A stretch of 64,000 nt of DNA, from contig NZ_JASEJT010000005.1 of the NCBI RefSeq assembly GCF_030077875.1, positions 124,001-188,000 of the forward strand, read 5' to 3'. Position numbers and translations under genes: made by a program. Below are positions 22,066 to 35,808 of this stretch, in pieces (within the stretch, counting starts at the first letter, position 1; every line of letters begins with the position of its first letter). The DNA comes from Mycoplasma phocimorsus. GTDB lineage: Bacteria > Bacillota_I > Bacilli_A > Mycoplasmatales > Metamycoplasmataceae. The notes beneath the pieces were generated by a model. It did not search any database. It was not told where the DNA came from and saw nothing but the letters and a program-made list of their open reading frames with translations.

Positions 22066-22734
22066 TTATTTTTTAAAAATCGAACTTACTTTCATTTCTT
22101 CTGCCTTGCCAATTCTTATTCAATGTATTATAGTTTCTGTAGTAATCTCTCTTATAATAGATGGATTTATATATTTATAAATACCATAAGCAGTTCCAAA
22201 TACTAAACCAAACTCAATAAGTAATGCAAATACAACTCCAGCAACTTTTCTGCCATCTATTTTATAGTTTTTTGTAGTCTTTTTATTAATAATTTTGTTT
22301 TTTATTTCTTCTTTATGATTTTCTTCTTCCTTTTCATCTTTTTCTTCTTCTAGAGAAATTTTTTCAACAACTATTAAATTTGCTTCAACAGAGTTTTTTT
22401 CTTCTTTTGCAATTATTTCTTCTTGTTTTTGTATAAATTGCTCATTATTTAATTTTATAGGAATCTCTATATCATCAGAATTTACTTCTTTTTTCATTAT
22501 GTTGTTAACTTCATCATCAATTTCTATATTTACTGAAACTAATGAGTTATCTTTGTATGCATTTTCCTCTTCCTTTTTAATTTTTTCTGATATTTTATCT
22601 AAATAATTATTTATATTACTTTTTTTAGCATCAACTTCTTTTTCAATTTTTAAATTACTTTGGCAAGATAAACTTAATAAAGGTGTTGCGATTAATAACG
22701 TACTAAAAAGAGAAATTTTAAATATCTTTTTCAT
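22066..22734 (-). CDS. two-anchor lipoprotein, duplicated copy B
   Basis: A 222-residue paralogue of the gene at 19811. It shares the signal MKKIFKISLFSTLLI, lipobox SLSC (Cys24) and the second helix GLVFGTAYGIYKYI (about 179-192). It differs by an expanded, very acidic stalk with Glu/Lys runs, about 33 residues longer. A UGA at 22120-22122 encodes Trp, so the protein runs 17 residues beyond an apparent stop, to TAA at 22066-22068. The duplicated leader carries the same ribosome-binding site. The pattern, conserved ends around a length-variable charged middle, is typical of surface antigens; that role is inference. Confidence 0.8.
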
Positions 22735-22830
22735 TTATATCCTCTCTTATCTATTTAAATTATTTTAAATTTACTAATAATACATTAATAAATTGTTAGT
22801 AAATTTTAACACGTTTTAAATATTTAAATG
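22735..22830. repeat. duplicated promoter/leader region, copy B
   Basis: Near-identical to 20360-20456, with a few substitutions and small indels. See copy A. Confidence 0.75.
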
Positions 22831-22975
22831 AAATTTTTAAAATTATTTAATTATAAACATTAAGTTATCTGCGCAATGGTAAAAATAGATGTTTTTATTA
22901 AATTATTTGAACAAAATATTAAATTATTTATAAATAAAAATAAATTTTTTAAAAACAAAAAAATAATTTTGATAC

Positions 22976-23000
22976 AAAAAAACATTGTCAAATGACAATG
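22976..23000 (-). terminator. intrinsic terminator of the ribF-greA operon
   Basis: On the minus strand CATTGTCA/TGACAATG (23000-22983) forms an 8-bp stem followed by a T run. It starts right at the greA stop codon. Confidence 0.8.
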
Positions 23001-23474
23001 CTATTCAAATGATATATTAATAATTTCTACAGAATATTTAGTTGGAGCATCAACTTCAATAACTTCACCAATACGATGTCCTAAAACAGCTAGCGCTAAT
23101 GGAGATTCATTTGATATTTTTTTATTAAGTGGGTCAGTATCAATTGCGCCAACAATTTGAAATTCAATTTCTTTTTCATTATCTAATCTTTTAATTTTAA
23201 CAAATGAACCAATTGTAATGTGTTCAGAATGTTCTGATTTAATAACTTCTGCATTTTGAAGAATATTTTCAATTTCTAAAATTCTTGATTCAATTTTTGC
23301 CTGTCTATCTCTAGCGGCGTCATATTCAGCATTTTCAGAAAGGTCACCTAATTCTCTCGCCTCTTTAATTTCTTCAATAACAGCAGGACGCTCAACATCA
23401 ATTAAGTTTTTTAATTCATTTTGTAACTTATCATAACCTTCCTGCGTTAATAACATTTTATTATCTTTAGCCAT
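23001..23474 (-). CDS. greA: transcription elongation factor GreA
   Basis: A 157-residue protein that stimulates the RNA cleavage activity of stalled RNA polymerase. The N-terminal coiled coil carries the conserved ELGDLSENAEYDAARDRQ tip (about residues 42-59) with its acidic residues intact. The C-terminal domain holds SPLALAVLGHRIGE. Length is standard. It is the last gene of the minus-strand operon, 24 bases after the membrane-anchored putative methyltransferase, with GGAG upstream of the start. Confidence 0.97.
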   Translation of the reverse strand: MAKDNKMLLTQEGYDKLQNELKNLIDVERPAVIEEIKEARELGDLSENAEYDAARDRQAKIESRILEIENILQNAEVIKSEHSEHITIGSFVKIKRLDNEKEIEFQIVGAIDTDPLNKKISNESPLALAVLGHRIGEVIEVDAPTKYSVEIINISFE

Positions 23475-23498
23475 ATATGCTCCTTTAATTATTTTTAA

Positions 23499-24149
23499 TT
23501 ATAAATTATTTTTTACTATTAAAAGCAAATTTTTATATAGTGAATATTCATATTTAATATTGAATTTTTCAATAGTATAAATTAATGCAGTTTTGGAAAA
23601 TTTATCCATTGATTCAATATTAACAATGATCATTCCGCGATCATTTAATTGTTTTAAATTTTCTTGCATACTATTAAAATTTAATTCTTCAAAAGAAATA
23701 TAAATTAAATCATATGTTTCGACTTGCATTTTATTAACATTGTAAGTTAAATCATGATCTTGTAATATTTTAAAATTTTGTTGATTAATTTCTTTTTGAA
23801 ATATATTGGCAAATTGAATTTGTTTTTGAATAGCATAAGCTATATATTCATGATTTTTACTTACTAAAATATTTTGATATGAATTAACATAAATACAATC
23901 AAGTAAAAAGTCGACATCTTTTTCGTTAATTTTATATTTGAGCAATTTCATAACGTCAGAAGATATTTCTCCTTTATTGGGGCGAACAATAAAAGGGATA
24001 GAACCTGCTCCACTTTTTTTGACAATATTGTTTTTAACAATAATAAAAACAATTGAAGTTACCAGTGAAATTAAAATAGCTACAATTGCACTAATTCCTA
24101 ATATTATTTTTGATGTTGTTCAAAAATTATTGATTAAGTTCAATTTCAT
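23499..24149 (-). CDS. membrane-anchored putative methyltransferase (BC85_0335-like)
   Basis: A 216-residue protein with one N-terminal membrane helix (ILGISAIVAILISLVTSIVFI, about 16-36) and a cytosolic domain shaped like a degraded Rossmann-type methyltransferase. Recognisable elements are CIYVNSYQNILVS, YDLIYISFEEL and RGMIIVNI. The SAM-binding glycine motif is not obvious. This matches the mycoplasma-restricted family named after BC85_0335, to the extent I can judge. The start at 24149 was chosen because GGGGGTG precedes it and it includes the helix; a later ATG at 23951 would omit it. It overlaps ruvX by 23 bases. Confidence 0.6.
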
Positions 24150-24553
24150 CACCCCCTTGCAAATATCTTTCTAATATAATTTGTGCTGCTAAAGAATCTT
24201 TAAAGTTTTTTTGCTTTTTTCTAGTTAAATTACCTTGCCTCATAATTTCTCTAGCTTGTTTAGTGCTTTGTCTTTCATCAACTAAGACAATTTTTTGTGA
24301 AAAATTATTTTTAAGTAAATAGTAATATTCTTCAATAAGAAAAGTCGTTTCACTCTTATTGCCATTCATTTTTTTAGGGTAACCCACAATAATAGTGTCT
24401 ACTTGAAAACATTTTAAAATATGAAGTAAATTTTTTTTCAATATTTCAAAATTCATTGGTTTCGCATAAATTGTTTCTAATGAACTAGCAAACATATTAT
24501 ATGGATCACTAATAGCTATACCACAAGAAATTGTACCAATATCAAGAGCAATT

Positions 24554-24561
<8 letters not shown>
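24127..24561 (-). CDS. ruvX: RuvX/YqgF family Holliday junction resolvase
   Basis: A 144-residue RNase H-fold protein. The N-terminal strand RKIALDIGTISCGIAISD has the catalytic aspartate at residue 7. VDTIIVGYPKKMNG and VLVDERQST carry the remaining conserved positions, and the terminal DSLAAQIILERYL is the usual family ending. YqgF proteins act in 16S rRNA 5'-end maturation and may resolve junctions. It starts 8 bases inside the end of alaS and ends inside the next gene, so it is translationally coupled on both sides. Confidence 0.92.
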
Positions 24562-27167
<2,606 letters not shown>

Positions 27168-27175
<8 letters not shown>

Positions 27176-27983
27176 TTTTTTCTCCTTTATTGAAGTATTT
27201 TTTTATCATTTTTATATCTTCAGTATTTATTTCTTTATTAGTAAATCTAATTTCTTTATTAATACTTAAAGAAAGGTTTCTATTAATAACATTGAATTTA
27301 TTAACTTTAAAATCAATAAATTCAATGTAACTTCTTTCCTGAACTTTTAAAGCGCAAAAGAAAGAAAATTCATCTATTTCAATAATAGCAGCATAAACGC
27401 CTTCAGGAGGCTTAATTAAATTTGGTCAAGCAAAAGAAAGAGAAGCATCAAGTAGAATATTTATTGTTCAATCAGTTACCATTAAACTATTAGCAAATTC
27501 TATATATCCTAACATAATTTGATTTTTAATCAATGTAGAACTAATTTTAGTGCCTCTAATTTTTTTTAATTCAACACAGATGCTGTTTGGATATCAAACT
27601 AAAATATCATTAGTATTATTACTAGCTTTATAACCAAAGCGAAAATCATCTCCAAAAATAAAACGCGCATTTTGATTTGAAGAAATAATTTCAAGAAATT
27701 GCTTGCCGCTTAAAGAAGAAACTGCTTCAAAGTCAATTATTTTAACATATTCAAAACCAATATCTGCCGCTATTTGTAATCTAGTATTAAGATCAAAAAT
27801 ATTTTTTTGATTTGATTTTGGAAGAATTGAAGTATCTTTAAACAACATTAAAATAGCATTTTTAGAAAGAGTTAATGCTTTTTTAAAAAGATCATAATGA
27901 CCCAAATGAAAGCTTTCGAAACCTCCTAAAACATAAATATTATTTTCAACTTCAATTTTATCTTCAAATCTATAAACTTTCAT
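27168..27983 (-). CDS. ribF: riboflavin kinase / FAD synthetase
   Basis: A 271-residue bifunctional enzyme making FMN, then FAD. The nucleotidyltransferase half has VLGGFESFHLGHYDLF (the HxGH signature) and FIFGDDFRFGYKASNN. The kinase half includes ISSTLIKNQIMLGYIEFAN and PPEGVYAAIIE. UGA encodes two Trp codons. I chose ATG 27983 because TATAAT sits 10 bases upstream and the protein then starts like family members; in-frame ATGs at 27989 and 28004 would add 2 or 7 residues. No ribosome-binding site is present, so translation is probably leaderless. It heads ribF-alaS-ruvX-(BC85_0335)-greA. Confidence 0.9.
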
Positions 27984-28054
27984 AATCATTACAATTATAA
28001 ACATTTATATATTTAATATTATTATTTATAATAATTATTATTTAATGTAAAAAA

Positions 28055-28087
28055 TAAAATAAAAGCAAAATAAAGTTATTATTTTGC
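28055..28087 (-). terminator. terminator after minus-strand hypothetical gene
   Basis: GCAAAATAA (28065-28073) pairs with TTATTTTGC (28079-28087), and the minus strand continues into a T-rich run. It is 10 bases beyond the stop codon at 28098. Confidence 0.65.
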
Positions 28088-28097
28088 GCCATACATT

Positions 28098-28535
28098 TTA
28101 AGATAAAACTAATAACGAATTTACATTTTCATTAATTAAAACAATTTTTATTTTTTTACTATTTCCAATATATTTATCAACATTTATAACAATATCCAAT
28201 TGCTTATCTCAATTAATTCTTAAGGGAGATTCAAAGAAAATAAATTTTATTAATTCTTCTTTTTTAATGCGAAATATTTTTGAAAAATCAAGAGTATAAT
28301 CATAATCAAAATTTTTTATATTACCTTCTGAATCAATTGCTTGCTCTTTACTTACTACAATTTGCATATCGTTAATTTTTTTAGTAATTTCATTTGTTGA
28401 AGTTAAATAATAATAGTAATTATCATCTAATGTAATAATAAAAATAGTTTCTTTAAAATTCTTAATTTGATATTTATCTTTAAACTCCTTTTTAAGAGTG
28501 ATTGGAGTTAATGTTTTGATATTTATTTTTTTCAT
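28098..28535 (-). CDS. hypothetical protein
   Basis: A 145-residue, lysine- and isoleucine-rich protein with no signal peptide or membrane helix. It contains a tyrosine run (NYYYYLTS) and the segment FDYDYTLDFSKIFRI. One UGA at 28209-28211 encodes Trp; reading through it extends the frame to TAA at 28098-28100, right before a terminator, which supports the longer form. No family recognised. It lies between ribF and the divergent ECF gene and has no obvious Shine-Dalgarno sequence. Confidence 0.6.
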
Positions 28536-28651
28536 AAAGCAATTCTAACAATCTTAAAAGTAACTATTTTCCTAAATTTTTCCCACTTAATAAAATAAGT
28601 TATTTTTTATTAATAATTATAAAATTTCCTATAAAAATAAAAGATTTTTTA

Positions 28652-28657
28652 TATAAT
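28652..28657 (+). promoter_or_regulatory. -10 box of ECF subunit promoter
   Basis: TATAAT ends 11 bases before the ATG and no ribosome-binding site is visible. The 5' leader would be only a few bases. Confidence 0.5.
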
Positions 28658-28668
28658 ATTTAAATAGC

Positions 28669-29313
28669 ATGAATGAGATTAGATATCAAGAAAATAAGAT
28701 TACAAAAATAACATCAAGCGCCTTAATGCTTAGTGTTATTTTTGTATTAGGATTTTTTTTGCGTTTTATCAAATTTAATTCATTTTTAAGTTTTAATTTT
28801 TCATTTGTTATTATTTATATAACATATAGATACATTTCAAAAAAAGGAGCGTTTTTAATAGCATTTCTAAATGCTATTATTTCTCCAGCTATTAATGCAC
28901 AAGGATATGAACCAGGAATAATGTTGGGTCATTTTATTTTATTATTAAGCATAATATTATTTGTGCTTTTTTTAGATTTATTTCAATTTATTATTCCTTT
29001 TAAAAAGTTGATATTTAATATTTTTCAACTTTTATTAGCAACAATTGCAGCTTCAATAATAATTACATTATTAAATGTATATATTTTTACAGCAATTTAT
29101 TTTAAAATTTATCATACAATTAATTCATTTTCTTATACTGAAATAATAAAAAAATGAAACATATTTCGCGGTTTATTTTTCAATATGAATTCATATTTTT
29201 TAGGTGCCGGAATTACTTACTTTACATTTAATATTATTAATATAAGTGTTAATTCAATTTTAATTCTACTTTTACAAAACCCTGTTAAAAAGATTTTTTC
29301 TTTCAAATTTTAA
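28669..29313 (+). CDS. ECF transporter S-component-like membrane protein (MPN527 type)
   Basis: A 214-residue membrane protein with about five or six helices. The first is SSALMLSVIFVLGFFLRF (about 16-33). The order of helices and the small-residue-rich SPAINAQGYEPGIMLGHF loop resemble vitamin-binding S components of energy-coupling-factor importers and the mycoplasma MPN527 group. The neighbouring ribF on the opposite strand makes riboflavin a candidate ligand, but no ligand motif is certain. One UGA encodes Trp near residue 163. No ECF ATPase or T component lies in this window; those are shared subunits usually encoded elsewhere. Confidence 0.62.
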
Positions 29314-29414
29314 TAATGCCTATTACTTTTATATCTTAGAGTCCTAATTTAGTTCTTTTATATACTTATTTTATTCTTATTTATATATAATTTAAATCGA
29401 TAAAATGAGGTATT

Positions 29415-31721
<2,307 letters not shown>

Positions 31722-31722
31722 T

Positions 31723-31749
31723 TTAGCACTTAAAATATTTAATTGCTAA
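31723..31749 (+). promoter_or_regulatory. CIRCE-like HrcA operator upstream of lon
   Basis: TTAGCACTT, a 9-base spacer, then AATTGCTAA. The CIRCE consensus is TTAGCACTC-N9-GAGTGCTAA, so 8 of 9 bases match in the left arm and 6 of 9 in the right, with exact spacing. The right arm overlaps the -35 region of lon. HrcA would repress lon and release it on heat stress. Confidence 0.7.
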
Positions 31750-31770
31750 ATTTAGTTAAAATGATATAAT
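31743..31770 (+). promoter_or_regulatory. lon promoter
   Basis: TTGCTA (31743-31748), a 16-base spacer and TATAAT (31765-31770). The lon ATG at 31796 is preceded by AAGGAGA. The -35 half lies within the CIRCE-like operator. Confidence 0.6.
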
Positions 31771-31795
31771 AAAATTAATTGAATTAAGGAGACAA

Positions 31796-34447
31796 ATGAA
31801 AAATTCACAACTTATTAAATATATAGAAAGATTTAAAGAATGACAAAACAATAATGATGAGTTTCTAGAATCAAGCAAATTACATAAATATTATGCAATT
31901 TATACTGAAAAGGCATTATTTGGACCTGAAGAAAAAATAAAAATAACAAATTTAAATGATATTGAAAAAATTATAGAATCATCATCAAATGGTGAAAGAA
32001 TATTTTTCCTTTATGCTGATAAAAAGCTTAAAAATTCTGCTAAAAACTCTAAAGCAATTTTAGCAAGACTTTTAAGTGTTAATAATGTTAAAACTGATTC
32101 ACTTGAAATTACTTATGAAGCTCTTTCAATAGCTAGAATTACTTCCGTAACTTTCAATGAAGAAAATAACGAAATTCAAGCTATAAGAGGTAGAGTAATT
32201 ATGCCAGATGAAATTCTTGAAGATGACAAGGATGATGAATTATATGATGATAAATTTCGTGAATTTATTGCTAAAGTAAAGGATATTTCTAAAAGAGCTG
32301 CCGATCTTTCTGCAAAAGGTTATATAGAAGCTAGCGATGTAATGACTTTAACAACTTTTATAATGTTAATAATGTCAGAAGTAGATAATGATCATAATAT
32401 TATTATTAATAATTATATTCTATTTACATTTATAAGTTGATTAACTAGATTTGCTTATAAAAAAGACGTTACAAGTGCTTCATATATTGAATATTTAAAA
32501 ACAGAGTTAAAGAAACTTATTTTTGAGGAAAAATGAAGTTTTATGGTGTTTTTCTATTATCTTTCAAATTCTTTTGATTTATTAAATTCATATTTTAGAG
32601 AATTTGAAGATCAAAATAAAAAAGATAAAGAATTAGGTAGTGATTCTAATGCTATTATGAAAGATATCGATCGTAAAATTGATGCCAAACTAAAGAGCGA
32701 TTTAGATAAACAGCAAACAGATTTCATTTTAAGAGAAAAAATTAGAGTAATTAAATCACTTCTTAATGACAATAGTCAAAAAAAAGAAGAAGACGAAATT
32801 AAAGAAAAAGCAAAATTTCCTAAAAAAGTACTTGAAATAATTCAAGAACAAAAACAAAAATTAGAAGAAATGATGCCTTCTTCACCTAATGCAGATATTA
32901 CAAAAACCTATATTGAAATTTTAACTAATTTACCTTGAAAAAAAGTTTCAACTTTTAATACTTCAATTGAAAAAGCAAAAGAAGTTTTAGAATCAAATCA
33001 CTATGGTTTAGAAGAAGTCAAAAAAAGAATTATTGAATATATTGCTATTGAAATTAGAAAAAACAAAGTAAGAAATAGTAAAGATAATATTAAGTTAAAT
33101 AATGAAGAAGAAATTAATTCACATTTATTTGAAGATAAAATTCAAAAGAAAGTGTTATCTTCTCCAATCTTAACTTTAGTTGGGCCGCCAGGAACTGGTA
33201 AAACTTCTTTAGCAAAATCAATAGCTGATGCATTAGGAAGAAAAATGGTTAAAATTTCTCTTGGCGGCGTTCATGATGAAGCAGAAATTCGTGGTCATAG
33301 AAGAACTTACGTTGGAGCAATGCCAGGAAAAATCATTAATGCTATTAAAAAATCAGGAGTTTCTAATCCTCTTATTTTATTAGATGAAATTGATAAAATG
33401 TCATCAGATCGTCGTGGCGATCCTACAAGCGCAATGCTAGAAGTGCTGGATCCTGAACAAAATGCAAAATTTCAAGATAATTACGTAGAAATTGAATATG
33501 ATCTTTCTGATGTAATGTTTGTTGCTACCGCTAATTATTTTGAAAATATTCCACCCGCTCTTATTGATCGTGTTGAAATGATTGAACTTCATACATACAC
33601 TGTTGAAGAAAAAATCAAAATAGCGCGTCAATATTTAATTTCAAGAGTACTTGAGCAAAACTTTGTTTCAAAAAATATTGTAGAAATTTCTGATGAAATG
33701 CTTAAATATATTATTAAACATTATACTATGGAAGCTGGTGTTAGATCGCTTTATAGGCAACTTGATAAAATTGTAAGAAAAATTTGTGTTGAAGAAATGG
33801 AAAATGATTTTGAAGATAAAATTTTTCTTAATGAAGAGTTGATTACTAAGTATTTAGGCGTAAAAAAAATAGATGAAGATGAACTTGAAGAAGAGCTTCA
33901 TGTAGGAACTGTAAATGGCTTAGCATTTACTTCATATGGAGGCAGTACTCTTCAAATTGAAGTTACTTCTTATCCAGGTAAGGGTGAGCTTAAACTTACA
34001 GGTCAATTAAAAGAAGTTATGCAAGAATCGGCACAAATTGCTTTTACTTATGTAAAAGCAAATGCACAAAAATTTAATATTAATTTTGACTTTGATAATA
34101 ATAATATTCATATTCATGTGCCTGAAGGGGCTACCCCTAAAGATGGGCCTAGCGCCGGCGTTACATTTACAAGCGCGATTATATCTTGTTTGCTTGATAA
34201 GGCATTACCTTCTAATGTTGGTATGACAGGAGAGATTACTCTTACTGGAAAAGTATTAGCTATTGGTGGTCTTAAAGAAAAATCACTCGCAGCATATCAT
34301 AAGGGAATTTCTCAAGTATTTATTCCTTTTTCAAATAAAAAAGATTTAATTGATATTCCACAAGAAGTAAAAGAAAAAATTACTTACATTCCTGTAAAAG
34401 ATTATCAAGAAATATTTGAACATTTGTTTGTAAAAAAATCTAATTAA
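31796..34447 (+). CDS. lon: ATP-dependent protease La
   Basis: An 883-residue AAA+ serine protease for misfolded proteins. A long, poorly conserved N-terminal substrate-recognition region and a charged coiled coil (about 230-390) precede the AAA+ module: Walker A GPPGTGKT (463-470), Walker B LILLDEIDK, sensor region ATANYFENIP. The protease domain has PKDGPSAG with catalytic Ser786, and the paired lysine lies in GGLKEKSLAA. Several UGA codons encode Trp. A CIRCE-like operator covers the promoter, consistent with HrcA control as known for lon in other mycoplasmas. Confidence 0.97.
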
Positions 34448-34494
34448 TCCATATAATATATAAATATAATAAATTATATATTTAAGGAAATATA

Positions 34495-34743
34495 ATGCAA
34501 CAAAATATACAACTAATCCCCTTGACTATTGGTATAATATTTGCACTTTTTATTTGAATATCATTTTCGTTTGGATCATTTAAATTAAAAAAAGTTTTAT
34601 TTAATCATTTACCAAAATTAAAATTACTTAGAATTGATTTCTTTATTAATTTATTAATAATTTTCTTTTCTATTATAATATTTATTATATTCTTTATTTT
34701 AGTTATATTATATGAATTAAAAATGAAACAAAAAGAAGTATAA
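34495..34743 (+). CDS. small two-helix membrane protein
   Basis: An 82-residue protein with two hydrophobic segments (about 8-27 and 48-72) separated by a basic loop, and a lysine-rich end. ATG follows AAGGAAA. One UGA encodes Trp. Size and topology recall SecG, but I do not see SecG's conserved loop, so I leave it unnamed. It lies between lon and a pair of tRNA genes. Confidence 0.65.
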
Positions 34744-34757
34744 TACTTCTTTCTAAT

Positions 34758-34841
34758 GCCCGAATGGTGAAATGGCAGACACGGTTGACTCAAAATCAAC
34801 TGCCGCAAGGCTTGCAGGTTCAAGTCCTGTTTCGGGCACCA
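34758..34841 (+). tRNA. tRNA-Leu (CAA)
   Basis: Acceptor GCCCGAA pairs with TTCGGGC, then A and an encoded CCA. Anticodon stem GTTGA/TCAAC encloses CTCAAAA, anticodon CAA. A long variable arm and TTCAAGTCC T-loop are present. Reads UUG. Confidence 0.95.
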
Positions 34842-34844
34842 TAT

Positions 34845-34929
34845 GCCCAGATGGTGGAAATGGCAGACACGCTAGATTAAGGCTCTAGTGAGGAGACTCA
34901 TGCAGGTTCAAGTCCTGTTCTGGGCACCA
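34845..34929 (+). tRNA. tRNA-Leu (AAG)
   Basis: Acceptor GCCCAGA pairs with TCTGGGC, encoded CCA. Anticodon stem CTAGA/TCTAG encloses TTAAGGC; with U33 in place the anticodon is AAG, reading CUN leucine codons. The long variable arm is normal for tRNA-Leu. It follows the tRNA-Leu(CAA) after 3 bases. The unmodified A34, or its inosine form, is unusual (see finding). Confidence 0.9.
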
Positions 34930-34948
34930 TATCATAATTTTTGACCAG

Positions 34949-34971
34949 GAACCTAAATAAGGTTCTTTTTT
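34949..34971 (+). terminator. terminator after tRNA-Leu pair
   Basis: GAACCT (34949-34954) pairs with AGGTTC (34960-34965), followed by six Ts. It separates the tRNAs from rsmE. Confidence 0.6.
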
Positions 34972-34983
34972 ACTAGGAGAAAA

Positions 34984-35664
34984 ATGTTAAGATTTTTAGT
35001 TTCACAAAAAGAAGGAAATGCTTTTATTTTTGATAAAAATAATCAAGAAAGAATAAAAGCGAATAGATTAAGAGAAAATGAACATATTTTATGCTTATAT
35101 GAAAATGAATATTATGAAGCTAGTATTTCAAAAAATAAGGCTAATATTATTAAAAAACTCGATATTAATAACGAATTTAAGCATGATATTGTTTATGCTT
35201 TACCTTTAATTAAGTATAAAAAAATTGATTTATTAGTGCAAAAGCTGACCGAACTTGGTGTTAAAAAATTACAGTTACTTTTAACTGAAAATATATCTGT
35301 TAAATATACAATTGATGATTTAAAAAAGAAAATAGAACGTTGAGAAGCAATTTCTAAAGCAGCATGTGAACAAAGTTTTAGAAATAATTACCTTAAAATT
35401 TTAATGCCAATTAAATTCGATGATTTTTTAAAACAATATTTAAACTACAATAAATTTATAGCTCATGAAAAACAAGAAGTTGAAGAAAGTTTCTTTTTAG
35501 AAGGCGATTTAGTGCTTGTTTCAGGTCCTGAAGGTGGATTAACTCAAGATGAAGTAGAAAAAGCACTTAAAAATAATTTTAAAGTAATTAGTCTTGGTAA
35601 AACTATTTTAAGAGCTGAAAGCGCTGCTATTAAATTGGCGTCACTAATCAAAACTAATAATTAA
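34984..35664 (+). CDS. rsmE: 16S rRNA m3U1498 methyltransferase
   Basis: A 226-residue SPOUT-class enzyme. The N-terminal PUA-like part is followed by YKKIDLLVQKLTELGVKKL, then the knot region VSGPEGGLTQDEVE (about 180-193) and SLGKTILRAESAAI, the family's SAM-binding end. One UGA encodes Trp near residue 120, followed by EAISKAACEQSFRN, an RsmE hallmark. ATG follows AGGAGA. It begins 55 bases after the tRNA-Leu genes. Confidence 0.93.
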
Positions 35665-35808
35665 ATTAAACTTTACAAATTGAATAAAAAAGATGACATT
35701 TAAGCAATTTAAAAAACGCTTAAATAATTTTTTATATTGTTTCCCAGAATATTCCCATAGCTAATTTATGTTATATAATTTTATAAATTAATATAGCATA
35801 ATATTAAT

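Noticed and set aside
34495-34743. SecG as identity for the small two-helix protein
   Set aside because: Size and topology agree, but the conserved SecG loop between helices is not seen.
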